Origin: Ampullaceana balthica
Lineage: Eukaryota > Mollusca > Gastropoda > Lymnaeidae
DNA: 64,000 nt
NCBI GenBank assembly: GCA_944989445.1
Contig: CALYLW010000732.1
Span: forward strand, 527,143 to 591,142
Direction: 5' to 3'
Part shown: positions 50,501 to 57,961 of the stretch, piece after piece
Numbering within the stretch: the first letter of the stretch is position 1
How the letters are laid out: each line of letters starts with the position of its first letter
The notes under the pieces: generated by a model
Seen by the model: the letters and a program-made list of their open reading frames with translations, nothing else
Databases searched by the model: none
Told to the model about the DNA's origin: nothing
Made by a program: the position numbers and the translations under genes

Positions 50501-51309
50501 AACAAAAAACAACTCGTTTTCAAAGTTACACATCACCCATTTTTGTGTATAATTTTACACACCACAAACACAGATATTATATTATTCTTATCAAAATTTA
50601 CTGCGAGGTAATTCTAAACTTCTGCGTGGCGTTTGTCAGATATCTGCGATATCGTGCAGATTAAAGGGAACATTGCCTGTAAGAATGAACATTTCTTCAT
50701 TCTAGAGAAGGCACAAATGGTTATAAAACCATATTTTTATATACACATAGATATTGAATTCAAACACATTTATCCGTTATTTTTCTCCATGTCACTAATT
50801 GAGGCTTTGCACATTCTTCCCCTACCAAGTGTGCTATTCACGGCTCAGCTGTCAAGACTCTAATCCTAAATACTCTCTACGATCAGTAGCTCCTAAAAAT
50901 CTGCCGTTGTTACTTTTGTGTATCTTTATTTGAAAATCATAAGTACTTGTGATAGCTTTTCGGTCATTTTTGTTTTAATTTTTGTTTTGTTTTAACAATT
51001 TTTTAAAAATAGATAAATGCGAATTCTTTCTAATACCTTTGAAAATCTCTTATGACTGTCTGTTGATCACACAAAAATCGTGTTCGTCTTTTTGCCGTTA
51101 TAGTGGTGGACAAACTTGATGCAATTATCCAAACATTTCAGGTGGTGGAGGAAACAAAGCACATCCTTGAGGTTTTCGGCTACATGTTTGAAAAACGCGG
51201 GCTCATCAAGGTGAAAGGTAAAGGTGAACTCATGACCTATTTTCTTATACGCGGAGTAGGCGTAGACGCAGAAGACAACAACATCCCCAACCAGGTTCCT
51301 TCTGTCTGA
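20082..51309 (+). CDS. Membrane adenylyl cyclase, ADCY2/4/7-like, 20 coding exons (complete, spliced)
   Basis: Converts ATP to cyclic AMP at the plasma membrane, normally under G-protein control. Joining 20 exons (3,276 nt with stop) gives 1,091 residues, the usual length for class III transmembrane cyclases. Order: N terminus 1-90; membrane segments near 91-112, 124-144, 154-174, 185-203, 204-224 and 238-258; C1 about 288-505; C1b linker 506-609; second membrane block 610-816; C2 about 850-1080. C1 keeps both metal aspartates (D332 in FADIVGF, D376 in LGDCYYC). C2 keeps the purine-recognition K934 and D1014 and the catalytic N1021, R1025 and K1061 (NVASR; VKGKG). Sequons at N711 and N793 fall in predicted extracellular loops. 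HRRLS in C1b is a possible PKA site. The ATG follows an in-frame stop at 20073. ADCY2/4/7 affinity rests on [18 protein letters not shown] and [13 protein letters not shown], judged by eye. Odd points are changed activator-pocket residues and repeated splice sites in introns 3, 9 and 10. Confidence 0.95.
21577..21830 (+). CDS. Adenylyl cyclase coding exon 2: TM3 to TM5
   Basis: The acceptor TGTTTAG is followed by bases that complete the split Glu codon from exon 1. It encodes residues 153-237, with three hydrophobic segments, and ends in phase 0 at FANQ before GTGAGG. Confidence 0.92.
22907..23056 (+). CDS. Adenylyl cyclase coding exon 3: TM6 and link to C1
   Basis: Fifty codons, phase 0 at both ends. 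Encodes TM6 (about 238-258) and the charged linker ending AYKDK. The acceptor is ACCCACCAG and the donor ATAAG/GTACTG. The last 30 or so bases and the donor are the seed of the tandem array that follows directly. Confidence 0.9.
23041..23500 (+). repeat. 40-bp tandem array built from the exon 3 donor
   Basis: The exon 3 end and donor (TACAAGGATAAGGTACTG) recur as TACAAGGATGAGGTACTG, with GT at 23097, 23137, 23177, 23217, 23257 and 23297, exactly 40 bp apart. Older copies follow (near 23340, 23390 and 23440) that also keep AGGATA text from further inside the exon. Reading on from exon 3 gives TGA within the second unit. Confidence 0.93.
23584..23771. mobile_element. hAT MITE, 188 bp, perfect 8-bp duplication
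   Basis: The ends CAGTGGTTCCCAACTTTTTT and AAGGTTGGGAACCGCTG are inverted; TATTAGAG flanks both sides. In intron 3. Confidence 0.93.
25168..26848 (-). mobile_element. Cluster of Helitron-like elements with GC-rich hairpin tails
   Basis: Several copies, minus orientation, with ends at CTAG 25169-25172, 25649-25652 and 26099-26102. Read on the minus strand each ends with a GGCGCC-rich hairpin, GCAGCACAAA, CTAG, then T. Internal units (CTTGTCCTTGTATGATAAA; GGGCGCCTACGGCGCCC) repeat. The copy at 26099-26848 is the inverted match of 38513-39214. In intron 3. Confidence 0.7.
27170..27349 (+). mobile_element. Helitron-like 3' end
   Basis: A perfect hairpin CGGCGTATGCTACGCCG (27321-27337), spacer TGGGTCAG, CTAG (27346-27349), then T. 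A second hairpin-like CCGGTATTTTTTACGGG near 27184 matches the tail type at 9056. The 5' limit is uncertain. Confidence 0.55.
27598..27716 (+). CDS. Adenylyl cyclase coding exon 4: start of C1
   Basis: The acceptor CATTCCAG is followed by [17 protein letters not shown], the hallmark entry into the C1 cyclase domain. Ends in phase 2 (TCAG/GTAATT). Residues 288-326. Confidence 0.95.
27745..28078 (+). repeat. 26-bp minisatellite just inside intron 4
   Basis: About 12 units with CAAACTGTCACAGGTGTCAT or GGTGGGAT. Each has CACAG/GTG, a donor-like motif. The first degenerate unit lies about 30 bp from the exon 4 donor (TGTCAG/GTAATT), which it resembles. Confidence 0.88.
28079..29289. other. Rest of intron 4
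   Basis: No exon. A fragment at 28930-29010 with ATCCGGCTCC and GGAGCCGGAGCCGAAATCCG matches the repeat family at 14433-14620 (probably a hAT-type element). Confidence 0.5.
29290..29401 (+). CDS. Adenylyl cyclase coding exon 5: C1 metal-binding core
   Basis: Encodes [11 protein letters not shown] and LNELFASFD, the core of C1 with metal-binding D332. The acceptor is GCCCCACAG and the donor CCAAA/GTAAGT; it starts in a split Ser codon and ends in phase 0. Confidence 0.96.
29836..30226. repeat. 21-bp minisatellite in intron 5
   Basis: About 19 units of CAGACATTCAATAGGCTACG plus T, very uniform. The 21-bp unit keeps one frame open locally, but other units carry TAG in the other frames. No gene. 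Confidence 0.93.
31029..31230. mobile_element. hAT MITE, 202 bp
   Basis: The ends CAGTGGCGTCATTAG and AATAGTGACGCCCCTG are inverted, flanked by ATTAGCAC and ATTAGAAC (one mismatch). In intron 5. A partial relative lies at about 52783-52925. Confidence 0.85.
32450..32633. mobile_element. hAT MITE of the CAATGTTCCC family, perfect 8-bp duplication
   Basis: The ends CAATGTTCCCTCTAAG and CTTAAAGGGAACATTG are inverted; CCTGTCAG flanks both sides (32442-32449 and 32634-32641). Ends 124 bp before exon 6. Confidence 0.93.
32758..32885 (+). CDS. Adenylyl cyclase coding exon 6: second C1 metal Asp
   Basis: Encodes [11 protein letters not shown], with the second metal-binding aspartate D376 and the aromatic pair kept. 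The acceptor is GCTCTCAG; it ends in phase 2 (ATCAG/GTATTA). Confidence 0.96.
33401..33559 (+). CDS. Adenylyl cyclase coding exon 7: C1 glycine-rich region
   Basis: Encodes [17 protein letters not shown] and then [15 protein letters not shown]. At L443 the family has a nearly invariant Trp (Trp507 in mammalian AC5 numbering), which contacts forskolin. Phase 2 at both ends; donor GGG/GTGAGT. Confidence 0.95.
33910..34048 (+). CDS. Adenylyl cyclase coding exon 8: end of C1a
   Basis: Encodes [13 protein letters not shown] to [10 protein letters not shown], the C-terminal end of C1a. The acceptor is TGTTGCAG and the donor ACCT/GTACGT. Ends in phase 0. Confidence 0.93.
34445..34665 (+). CDS. Adenylyl cyclase coding exon 9: C1b linker
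   Basis: Encodes a Ser/Asp-rich, low-complexity linker with [11 protein letters not shown], a possible PKA phosphorylation site, followed by a charged helix ([16 protein letters not shown]). The acceptor is TTTTGACAG and the donor GACAG/GTAGAT; phase 0 in, phase 2 out. The donor is the first unit of a 36-bp tandem array. Confidence 0.9.
34666..34900 (+). repeat. 36-bp tandem array starting at the exon 9 donor
   Basis: Units share GGTAGATTAGTACTGACCAT. The first GT is the real donor (34666) and the second is an identical CAG/GTAGATTAG at 34702. Later units are more divergent. The array is interrupted by the hAT element at 34901 and resumes at 37624. Read-through gives TAG in the third codon. 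Confidence 0.92.
35560..36348 (+). pseudogene. Decayed hAT transposase (ZMYM1-like) with C-terminal dimerisation domain
   Basis: A piece with [12 protein letters not shown] and [18 protein letters not shown] resembles hAT-derived ZMYM1-like proteins. A later piece, 36097-36348, holds the hAT dimerisation motif [20 protein letters not shown] and [17 protein letters not shown]. Stops and frameshifts separate the parts (for example the TAG at about 35718), so it is not functional. Recognition is by eye. Confidence 0.75.
36711..37554. mobile_element. pogo/Tigger-like element nested in the hAT element
   Basis: The left end CAGTCAAACATCTCATAACG after TA (36709-36710) matches the inverted right end CGTTATGAGAGGTTTGTCT before TA (37555-37556). 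The right end has extra tandem copies of CTCGTTATG. No transposase seen. Confidence 0.7.
37757..37918 (+). CDS. Adenylyl cyclase coding exon 10: linker end and TM7
   Basis: Encodes the end of the linker and TM7 (about 611-632), ending LCVLP. The acceptor is TTATTTCAG and the donor CCTCG/GTAAAT, phase 2. The last bases and the donor are repeated about ten times downstream. Confidence 0.92.
37897..38135 (+). repeat. 22-bp tandem array built from the exon 10 donor
   Basis: About ten units of TGTGTCCTACCTCGGTAAAT with two more bases. The exon 10 end and donor are the first unit. GT is kept in nine units and lost in one (CGCTAAAA). Any read-through after CCTCG gives GTAA, an immediate in-frame TAA. 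Confidence 0.95.
38513..39214 (+). mobile_element. Helitron-like element, inverted partner of the 26.1-26.8 kb copy
   Basis: Ends GGCGCCACGGCGCC, GCAGCACAAA, CTAG (39210-39213), T. Read on the + strand it follows the minus-strand text of 26848-26099 from end to end, except for about 75 extra bases in the other copy. In intron 10. Confidence 0.72.
39215..40185. other. Rest of intron 10, AT-rich
   Basis: No exon recognised between the Helitron-like copy and the acceptor array. Confidence 0.5.
40186..40402 (+). repeat. 36-bp tandem array built from the exon 11 acceptor
   Basis: Units carry TTTCCCTCACAGAACTGTCC. AGs end at 40220, 40258, 40294, 40330, 40366 and the real 40402, about 36 bp apart. 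Several units also hold AACGTAAGTG or ACATAAGTG, so donor-like and acceptor-like motifs alternate. Use of any upstream AG gives an in-frame TAA a few codons in. Confidence 0.94.
40403..40490 (+). CDS. Adenylyl cyclase coding exon 11: TM8
   Basis: Completes an Arg codon and encodes [20 protein letters not shown], membrane segment 8. The acceptor CCCTCACAG is the last of six near-identical copies. The donor is CCAAG/GTAAGC. Ends in phase 0. Confidence 0.9.
40961..41077 (+). CDS. Adenylyl cyclase coding exon 12: TM9
   Basis: Thirty-nine codons, phase 0 at both ends. Encodes [20 protein letters not shown] and TM9 (about 682-698). The acceptor is TTCTCTCCAG and the donor CGGTG/GTGAGT. Confidence 0.9.
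42312..43740. mobile_element. Innermost element of the nested set
   Basis: Inverted ends CAGTGCTTCTCAAATTACCG and GTTTCAGAAGCACTG. The expected 8-bp duplication is not seen; instead CTTACAATTTATTTAATG lies on both sides (42270-42287, 43742-43759). A short LINE/SINE-tail-like GCGCTATATAAATTATC with an ATT tract lies inside, near 43406-43445. Confidence 0.6.
43895..44035. mobile_element. Fragment related to the 46402 MITE
   Basis: GTGACGTCATTTATGGACGG and CCCCTTTAA match the right end of the element at 46402-46648; G-rich tracts precede it. The left end is missing or diverged. Confidence 0.5.
44995..45257 (+). CDS. Adenylyl cyclase coding exon 13: extracellular loop, TM10, TM11
   Basis: Starts [13 protein letters not shown], with an N-glycosylation sequon at N711 and two cysteines in the predicted outer loop. 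TM10 (about 729-749) and TM11 (about 755-776) follow. The acceptor is TATCTTCAG and the donor ATGA/GTAAGT, phase 2. Confidence 0.93.
45516..45684. mobile_element. hAT MITE, 169 bp, perfect 8-bp duplication
   Basis: The left end CAGTGGTAGATTAAG and right end CTTGATCTGCCCACG are imperfectly inverted. TGTATATG flanks both sides (45508-45515, 45685-45692). Only 62 bp from exon 14. Confidence 0.82.
45747..45831 (+). CDS. Adenylyl cyclase coding exon 14: TM12
   Basis: Completes an Asp codon and encodes a short outer loop with the sequon N793-Y-S, then TM12 (about 800-816). The acceptor is TTTCAATCAG and the donor TTCAG/GTAAAA. Ends in phase 0. Confidence 0.9.
46173..46331 (+). CDS. Adenylyl cyclase coding exon 15: entry helix of C2
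   Basis: Encodes 53 codons, including a charged signalling helix and [19 protein letters not shown], the usual entry into the C2 catalytic domain. Phase 0 at both ends. The acceptor is AAAATTTAG and the donor CTCG/GTAGGA. Confidence 0.94.
46402..46648. mobile_element. MITE with TTA target duplication (PIF/Harbinger-like)
   Basis: The long inverted ends GGGGCCGTCCATAAAGTACG and CGTACTTTATGGACGGCCCC are almost perfect and are flanked by TTA on both sides, the target type of PIF/Harbinger. In intron 15. Confidence 0.85.
46649..47850. other. Rest of intron 15
   Basis: No exon seen between the MITE and exon 16. A purine-rich stretch (46960-47120) has no clear unit. Confidence 0.5.
47851..47963 (+). 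CDS. Adenylyl cyclase coding exon 16: C2 start
   Basis: Encodes [20 protein letters not shown] and then GLECLR. Position H892 aligns with AC2 K896, a forskolin contact. The acceptor is TCAAACAG and the donor TTGAG/GTAAGT, phase 2. Confidence 0.94.
48596..48690. repeat. Short CCCCCTTC-rich tandem repeat in intron 16
   Basis: Repeats of ACAACCCCCTTC with small insertions. All three + frames are open for a while, giving spurious ORFs rich in Pro and Thr. Confidence 0.8.
48890..49022 (+). CDS. Adenylyl cyclase coding exon 17: C2 purine pocket
   Basis: Encodes [13 protein letters not shown] and [15 protein letters not shown]934 aligns with AC2 K938 (adenine recognition). V936 and P938 align with forskolin contacts I940 and S942. 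The acceptor is CTCCCTTAG. The donor, GAAAG/GTCTGA, is weak. Confidence 0.93.
49205..49357. repeat. Near-perfect long inverted repeat upstream of exon 18
   Basis: The left arm (49205-49283) and right arm (49285-49357) are inverted copies meeting at GATACGAC-A-GTCGTATC; the only clear difference is a 6-bp indel. CTTTGATTAAAG lies before the region (49149-49160) and again as the real acceptor (49358-49369). Part of the arm text also occurs near 27490-27540, upstream of exon 4. Confidence 0.93.
49370..49493 (+). CDS. Adenylyl cyclase coding exon 18: C2 middle
   Basis: Encodes [20 protein letters not shown] to NNFILRI, with a split Gly at the end (phase 1, donor ATCG/GTGAGT). The acceptor is TTGATTAAAG, unusually weak, and lies directly after a long inverted repeat. 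Confidence 0.92.
50048..50172 (+). CDS. Adenylyl cyclase coding exon 19: C2 catalytic loop
   Basis: Encodes [14 protein letters not shown] and [14 protein letters not shown], with D1014, N1021 and R1025 needed for adenine binding and transition-state contact. The acceptor is GAGTACCAG and the donor ACAG/GTGACT. Ends in phase 0. Confidence 0.96.
50451..50675. mobile_element. hAT MITE of the CAATGTTCCC family
   Basis: Starts CAATGCTGCCTCTAAGG and ends ATTAAAGGGAACATTG, flanked by CCTGTAAT and CCTGTAAG. The sibling at 32450 sits in CCTGTCAG. In intron 19. Confidence 0.82.
51142..51309 (+). CDS. Adenylyl cyclase terminal coding exon 20
   Basis: Encodes [20 protein letters not shown], then [15 protein letters not shown] with catalytic K1061, and a short polar tail ending PSV before TGA 51307. 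The acceptor is ACATTTCAG. The 3' UTR continues downstream. Confidence 0.95.
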   Translation: MVEETKHILEVFGYMFEKRGLIKVKGKGELMTYFLIRGVGVDAEDNNIPNQVPSV

Positions 51310-52140
51310 GCCGTTCACTCGGCATGTTTTCACCATCGTGGTCACAGAACGCATCTGGGATGTAGCGTCTTCTTAAAAATGCCCCATACTGGACTGCCAG
51401 TTGTCTGTAGTGTGAAGAACCTGACACTGGTAGAGTCCTAACAATGCGTATTTAATTTACGCTATGTGATACACGACACGGCGTTGACATAAAAAACACA
51501 TGCTCACTTGTGCAATAATCACTACCGAGCTAGATTGCATTCACTTTACAAACAGGATCATCCTAATGTTAAATGAAAGCGCATCATGCTGGCGTTACTA
51601 TTAACTTCTCTGAGAGAGGCTAAAGGCTAAAAGCTATGTTAAGGCGGGCCAATGTTGAGAAATTTTTGAACCCAGAATGACCGAAAAGACAGTGAAGCTT
51701 AGGACAGTTCACATCCAGACTGCAACCGCAAATGTTAGAGAACAGATGCAGGGTTAATTGACACCAGGATGACTGTGAACATTTATATGGAGTGTCTGAG
51801 CAGTTCTTGTTCACGTGGCAAAGTCTCTTGTAATCTATCAAACCCAGTAAAATGTCAAAAAGTGGTCTTCCACTAATAGTTCTTCATATGCTGTGTAGAC
51901 GGGCACACTTTGATCATGTGTGATAGTCACGTTAATTAAACTCTTTTCTACGAAAATTCTGACTTCATTTGTAGATAAAAAAAATCTTTTTGGACAACCT
52001 GCTATTGTCAAACTGTGTTACCTATAAAGTGAAAAGAACGTATGTCAACCTGCTATTCTCAGGATGTTAACAATAAACACATGTGATGTCCTCAGTGAAT
52101 CTCGTTGAGATTATAATGTATTGTAATTGTGTGTGTTTGT
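51310..52140 (+). other. Probable 3' UTR of the cyclase gene
   Basis: Non-coding sequence directly after the stop. An AATAAA at 52072-52077 with a GT-rich stretch near 52128-52145 is the first plausible polyadenylation signal. The limit is inferred; no transcript is available. Confidence 0.4.
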
Positions 52141-52189
52141 TGTGATATGAATGTTAATTTAATACTTATAAGTATGTTATTTCTTTCAT

Positions 52190-52268
52190 GTAAAGCGCTG
52201 TGAGCCCAGTTCCTTACTGGGATACAACGCTATATAAATAATCAATTTATTATTATTATTATTATTAT
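52190..52268 (+). mobile_element. Non-LTR/SINE 3' tail-like sequence with ATT tract
   Basis: TGTAAAGCGCTGTGAGCC, then AACGCTATATAAATAATC and a run of ATT. This is a typical retroelement tail; a shorter relative is at about 43406-43445. Confidence 0.5.
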
Positions 52269-54040
52269 AATTTGTTGATCTTGGGAGTTATGACGTCATC
52301 AAACCGCAGTATAACTACAAACTATGCTGGCACAAGAGAAGAGTAGTGTAGCTGTTGGGGAATTAATTATCACCCTACAAAAGAGCACCAAATGAGAAGT
52401 TAAAATAAAGTGGACAGTCAGGAACAGTCGACTTTCCTAGAAACAATATTGTTGCAAGAATGAACTTCAATTTTTCCACGGCAGCTCATCTTCGATAAGA
52501 TTCGATCGATGTATTTAATTTAATGGTGGTAAGTATCGTCAATGAGCTTTGAGTCTTTGAGGACGATTTTAAAAATTAAAAAAAATAATTTAAAAAAGTA
52601 TTTAAAAAAACAAAAAACAACAACCTCACAGTTGTTAAAAAAAAAGATTGTATTAAAACTGAGGTGATTCTTTGCATACGTCAAACGATGTTAAATTATC
52701 TTAACTAATACATGATTATAATTTGAATCGATTCTATTAATTAAACGATTTAACTTTAAGGTACATGTATAATAAAGTCCTAGGCGTCACTACGGGGTTG
52801 CGGGCCCACCGGGTGACACCAACACAAGGGGTGACACCAAATTGTAAAATTTGGTGTGGTACCCTTATTAGGCACTGGCAGACTCAGGGGAGGTCTATGG
52901 GATAATTTGTGAGCGGCTGGCACCATGAAATGCGCACTGGGGGAAGCTTCTCAATACAGTGCAAAGAACAGGGCTGAATTTCCCTTAGACTGAGAGCCAA
53001 ACTAGGCCATTACCATGGAAGCAGAACTCTTGTTACGGAAGTAACAAAACATAAGCATTTAGAAATGTGAATATTATTTTGAAATGTTTATTATTTTAAA
53101 TCTGTATGTTAAAAACAATCTGCTTGAAATGTATTTATGATTTTCAATATTTTAAGCAATAATTACAAATCTAAATGGAAGTCCCCATTAATTTCTAAAA
53201 AGTTGTTAAGGCCTAATGCGACGAAATGTTATCTGGCTCTGGTAATTTTTTACTTACGAGAAGAAACATTGATTATCCGTCTAATCTATTATTAAATTTA
53301 TTACCACTGTTTTAATGTTATATAACATTCCAAAATGTTGAGCTATTACTGCAATACTGACTGTGAACAGATGTAAATTTTCTGAATGGCTGTGATTTTG
53401 GTATGTGCGAGGTCGGAGAATTCTTCTTAAAACTGAAATGAACGTTTGACTAAATAAATGTATTCATGTATATAAATATAAAATATTTGCAACGAATAAA
53501 ATGTGTCTATTGAATTTATTACACCATAATTGTTACATTTCTGAGACACGCCCTTGCGTTTTCCACAAGCAGCGCCACCTGGGGGTTGCTTGGAAGTGTA
53601 CTGAGTGAATCCCGATAAAGAAGCTGAAACAAAAATCGACAATATGGACTTCGTCCCCTTAGAATAACAAGGTTCTAAGTCGAATTTGTGACGAAAATGA
53701 GTCACCTGGTTATATAGTATAGTCCATGAATTAATCTGTCATGGTAAAATTGTTGAAAGCTGTACCTTGAGCCAAGCCTACTAATATCAAATTTTCAAAC
53801 GCGAATATCTCGGTTTGACTAAAAGTTCCCATAGAACCTTGTTGTTCTAAGGTGGCGACTTGACACAATTTTCAGGTGTCTGGTTTATAAAATAACTGAG
53901 TTGAATAATGGAGTAGCCTATGAGTCCATTGTAACAGGCTTGTAAGTAACGATGTAAGAATCTGGATAGGTCAGTGGACGGGCGGGTAAGGAGGGGTTCT
54001 TATATTGAGTTCAACGTACTCAATGACCCCGGGTGCAATC
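52269..54040. other. Intergenic, no gene recognised
   Basis: AT-rich. 52783-52925 holds a partial relative of the 31029 MITE (TAGGCGTCACTACGG; GGGTGACACCAA). Nothing else supportable. Confidence 0.5.
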
Positions 54041-54045
54041 CTCAC

Positions 54046-54194
54046 GGAGAAGACGCTAAAGCGGTAATTCCTATAACAAGACTGTAGTTGATCCTGAGTA
54101 TAAAGAACCAGTCACTGATATATATCGCCTGGACGGCAGACTCCAACATGGTAAGACCGCGATCTACAGGCCAGGCCAACTGTGTGCTGGCTAA
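54046..54194 (-). other. Possible coding exon, unrecognised
   Basis: On the minus strand, after the acceptor-like GATTCTGTTAG, an open frame reads QLAWPVDRGLTMLESAVQAI and a hydrophobic stretch, ending ALASSP before TGA. Base use is coding-like compared with its flanks. No family recognised and no partner exon found. Confidence 0.3.
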
Positions 54195-54381
54195 CAGAAT
54201 CATAGTGAGGGGGAAAAAAAACGTCTTCAGATTCAGACTCTCAATATCATATAATAAAATTAAAATATTGTAAAGCTCCTTCGTACTGCTTGACTGACTC
54301 TTCAACTCGTATACTTAAAACAAAGGCAGCTTTAATGCTAACAGTTCTTCGCTTTGTTTATGGTATAACTTCTGGTTACAT

Positions 54382-54420
54382 TTGCTCTCTCTCTCTCTAC
54401 GGCTCTCTCTCTCTCTCTGA
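54382..54420. repeat. CT microsatellite
   Basis: Two runs of CTCTCT separated by TACGG. The GT and CT rich sequence around it is low complexity. Confidence 0.85.
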
Positions 54421-55104
54421 CTGCCCGTCGTTTCCCCTGTGGTGGTAAGTTTCTCTCTCTAGGCCTGTCCTCTAACCCTGGGGCGGGTTACTCTCTGTCC
54501 TGGTCTGTCCATGTCTCTGGTGGGTGACTCCCTAACTGCTCTCCTCCTACCCTGGGGTGGGTTATTCTGTCCTGTCTCCTACCGTCCCTTTCCTTATACT
54601 GCTGGCCACAGGCATGCGGCCGACACACGAGAACGACCCCCTAGTGTGAGCAATAAATTTCTCAGTCTTTCATTCCCTAACCCATGTACAAAATAGGTTT
54701 CCCTGGTAGACCCTAATAATCTCGCCTCCTTTATTTTCGTTCAATGGCAATAAAATTTCACTTCCCGTATCTAACACAAGTGTCATTGTTCTACCCCACA
54801 TTCTACCACCCAACGTTCCGTAGCTGGGGGTGGGGGAAGAAAGGCCGGAATCTTTTCGTTTCGGGTCATAGTTCTGACTGAGAGCACAGCCTACCGTCAG
54901 CTCTCCTCTCAAATATTTCAACCACGGTTCTCAATTATTTTCAACCCAGGTCCTCCTCAATATTTGTCTACTTCACACCTCGACCCCATTAAAAAAAAAT
55001 TCCACCCTTTTGCTTTACTACTTTAATTTAAACTGGTGGTTTTCTCTTCTTGCGAGTCATAGTTTTGAACGTCTTTTGTGGATAACAAAAGTACAGCCCA
55101 CTTA

Positions 55105-55566
55105 ACTAACAATATCTAACACATATCTGAATAGTTTAACAATATGACTAGCAAAGTCTAACAAGCTAACACATATCTGAATAGTTTAACCATATGACTA
55201 GCAAAGTCTAACAAGCTAACACATATCTGAATAGTTTAACCATATGACTAGCAAAGTCTAACAAGCTAACACATATCTGAATAGTTTAACCATATGACTA
55301 GCAAAGTCTAACAAGCTAACACATATCTGAATAGTTTAACCATATGACTAGCAAAGTCTAACAAGCTAACACATATCTGAATAGTTTAACCATATGACTA
55401 GCAAAGTCTAACAAGCTAACACATATCTGAATAGTTTAACCATATGACTAGCAAAGTCTAACAAGCTAACACATATCTGAATAGTTTAACAATATGACTA
55501 GCAAAGTCTAACAAGCTAACACATATCTGAATAGTTTAACCATATGACTAGCAAAGTCTAACAAGT
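55105..55566. repeat. 50-bp minisatellite, nine to ten copies
   Basis: Units with CTAACACATATCTGAATAGT and ATATGACTAGCAAAGTCTAA, almost identical, differing mainly by CATATG versus AATATG. Recent expansion. Confidence 0.93.
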
Positions 55567-56560
55567 TAATATAACTAATTTAAAAAAACATTAAAAAATC
55601 AAATCACTATTGTGAAATAAATGTAACGCAGTCAGTGCTCCTTATATTCTCCTTTATTTCAAAACATTCCAAAAAATCCGTCCTAAAAACATTCCAATGT
55701 ATGGACTCTCATAATATTCCGGGTTAACGTTATGGCGCTACAAATGTTTACACAATCACAACACATGGTTTATAGAAGCTTGAACCAGGCAAATGGTGAC
55801 AGTTATTCAAAGAATGCGCTTTTTAACCACACCCGAAGACGTCCTGAAGTCTTGAATCGCTCTATGAACGTTAATTTTTATAACTTTATACATGACGGGT
55901 CCTTGAATGAACGATTCCTGGAAGAGTTTTCTAATTTATGATGGTCTCCATCTTTTGAGAATTGATTACTTAATTTAAACCCCTCTGCTGTATAGCACTA
56001 AAACAAGTATTTTTTTTATTACCACAAGACTTCTAAACACGCCGTGTATGACCCAAAAGTACATTCGATGGTAAATACACAATTAGTGGCTTTAACTTTA
56101 AGGGCCCCAATTGGTGCAGGACAAAATGACCAGCTTGTCATTTATGAAATTCCTGGCACAAGTTGAATAGACACAAACGTTCTGGTGTCCAAGTAGGCGT
56201 CTATTGGGCTGGATGCTATTCTGATTTTTCTTTGCTTTGAGCGTGTGCGGTAAAATACTAGCTTCTGAATAGAATTAGAATATCTGAATATTTCGTAGCA
56301 AAGTCATAGTACAAAGATTATCACAACATAAAGGTGACAATAAAAATGAGAAAATTTCACAAGAACTTCATTAGGGAAAAGGACTGTTACAATTTTCATT
56401 TATTTGATACTGGATCTTTTTCATGATTACTTAAATTTCAAAGACACTCAACCCGTCTCATATTAAAAAGAAAGGATTGACAAAGTTTTAAACCTTCTTT
56501 ATATAAAAATAACATGCATCATTTGAAATGAGATATTCTAACGTTCATATATTTGACTCC
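55567..56560. other. Intergenic, nothing recognised
   Basis: AT-rich. A 69-codon ORF at 55732 has no recognisable family or exon signals. Confidence 0.45.
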
Positions 56561-56570
56561 TTAACTAAGG

Positions 56571-56862
56571 GACATGTATACATTCACATCTCATTAAGAA
56601 AAGTGCAGTTGTTAACAAACTAATAGTGGTAATCATGGTGACAGCAACATACCTCGATATCTCATGCATACATTCACATCTCACTATAGAACAGTACAGT
56701 TGTTAAACTATTAGTGGTAACCATGGTGACAGCAACATTCCTCGATATCTCATGCATACATTGATATCTCCCAATAGAACAGTACAGTTGTTACACTAAT
56801 AGTGGTAACCATGGTGACGGCAATATTTCCCCATATCTCATGTATACATCCCAACAAACTAA
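56571..56862. repeat. Three-copy tandem repeat of about 88 bp
   Basis: Each copy holds TAGTGGTAACCATGGTGACA or a close variant and CTCGATATCTCATGCATACA. Copies diverge by several bases and small indels. Confidence 0.85.
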
Positions 56863-57307
56863 TGCTGGAAATCAAAGGGTAAGTTAAGAGTTTCCACAAA
56901 ATGAGATATTGATAACCAGCATTTTTTTCTCTAAATTTAAAATACTGATCACAAATAAATTTCTAAGACCAATTAAGTTTTTTTTTAAATTATAATTTCA
57001 TAGCATTCACTTTTTTTCTCCCTTTATGCAGGTAACAAAATCAATTAAAATAAAATTGTCCTAATGTGAAAGACCCATAGATTCATTGCATTCTTCCCAG
57101 CAGTTTGAAAGAGCTTCATATAACTTTTTAATTATAACCAATTGGCCAAGATGGAATGACAATGACACAAACAAAACAAAACATTGGGCCCACTGGAAAC
57201 ATGCAGGAAATTAGACACAAAACCCTTGCCATAGTAAAAGAAAAGACATCGGATACTTAATAAATATATGGCAAAAAAAAAGTTTTTTTCACAAAAATAA
57301 TAACCAT

Positions 57308-57505
57308 AATAAACCCATTTCCAGTCCATGACGGTCTATGGGGCATGTGAAGTAGTGTTCACAAGTTTTATTTAGCAACCACTAACAAGCAAGGGATTGT
57401 GTGGCTAGCACAATGCCCCGGGGGCCTTGCCAGTACCGAGAATAGAACCCCAGACCGGCCTCTGTCTCGGTTCGGCAGTACACAGCGCTACCGCTAGACC
57501 ACCAA
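57308..57505 (-). mobile_element. tRNA-derived SINE, second copy
   Basis: Same family as 12129-12338: shared CATTTCCAGTCCATGACGG, TTCACAAGTTTTATTTAGC and CCCCGGGGGCCTTGCCAG, and the tRNA-like head on the minus strand (GCGGTAGCG near the end). The target duplication is not clear. Confidence 0.78.
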
Positions 57506-57786
57506 AATGTTTTTGTAAGACCCTGGTTCCCAACCCCCAGGGGTCATGATCCCAAAATGGACTAAGAGTCTAAGAGAGGGTTGTCAGTACAGGCTTTCAA
57601 GTGAATAGTTTAAACACACATCATTGTAACAAGAAAATAAGTTGAAGAGAAAATTGCATCAATAGTTTGTAAGACATAAAGCCTTTGTTTTACTCGAAAT
57701 GCATTTTAAATTTACATATTTGCATACAGCTTCAGGGTCTCAGGGGTCACTTATCTTCCTTAACATGGGATCAGAACTCAATAAAC

Positions 57787-57961
57787 CAACGGTGGCCAAA
57801 CCGTGGCTCACGTACAGTTCATGAATGATATGTTACAAATATTACTGGAAGTGGAAGATTTCCAAGCCAGGTTTAATGACCCATAGTGCTTCAATGCGGC
57901 TCTAAACAATTTTTTAATATTCTAAAATGGCTCTCGGTTACTACAAGTCTGGCCATGCCTG
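57787..57961. mobile_element. hAT MITE, 175 bp, perfect 8-bp duplication
   Basis: Ends CAACGGTGGCCAAACC and GTCTGGCCATGCCTG are inverted. CAATAAAC flanks both sides (57779-57786, 57962-57969). Confidence 0.88.
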
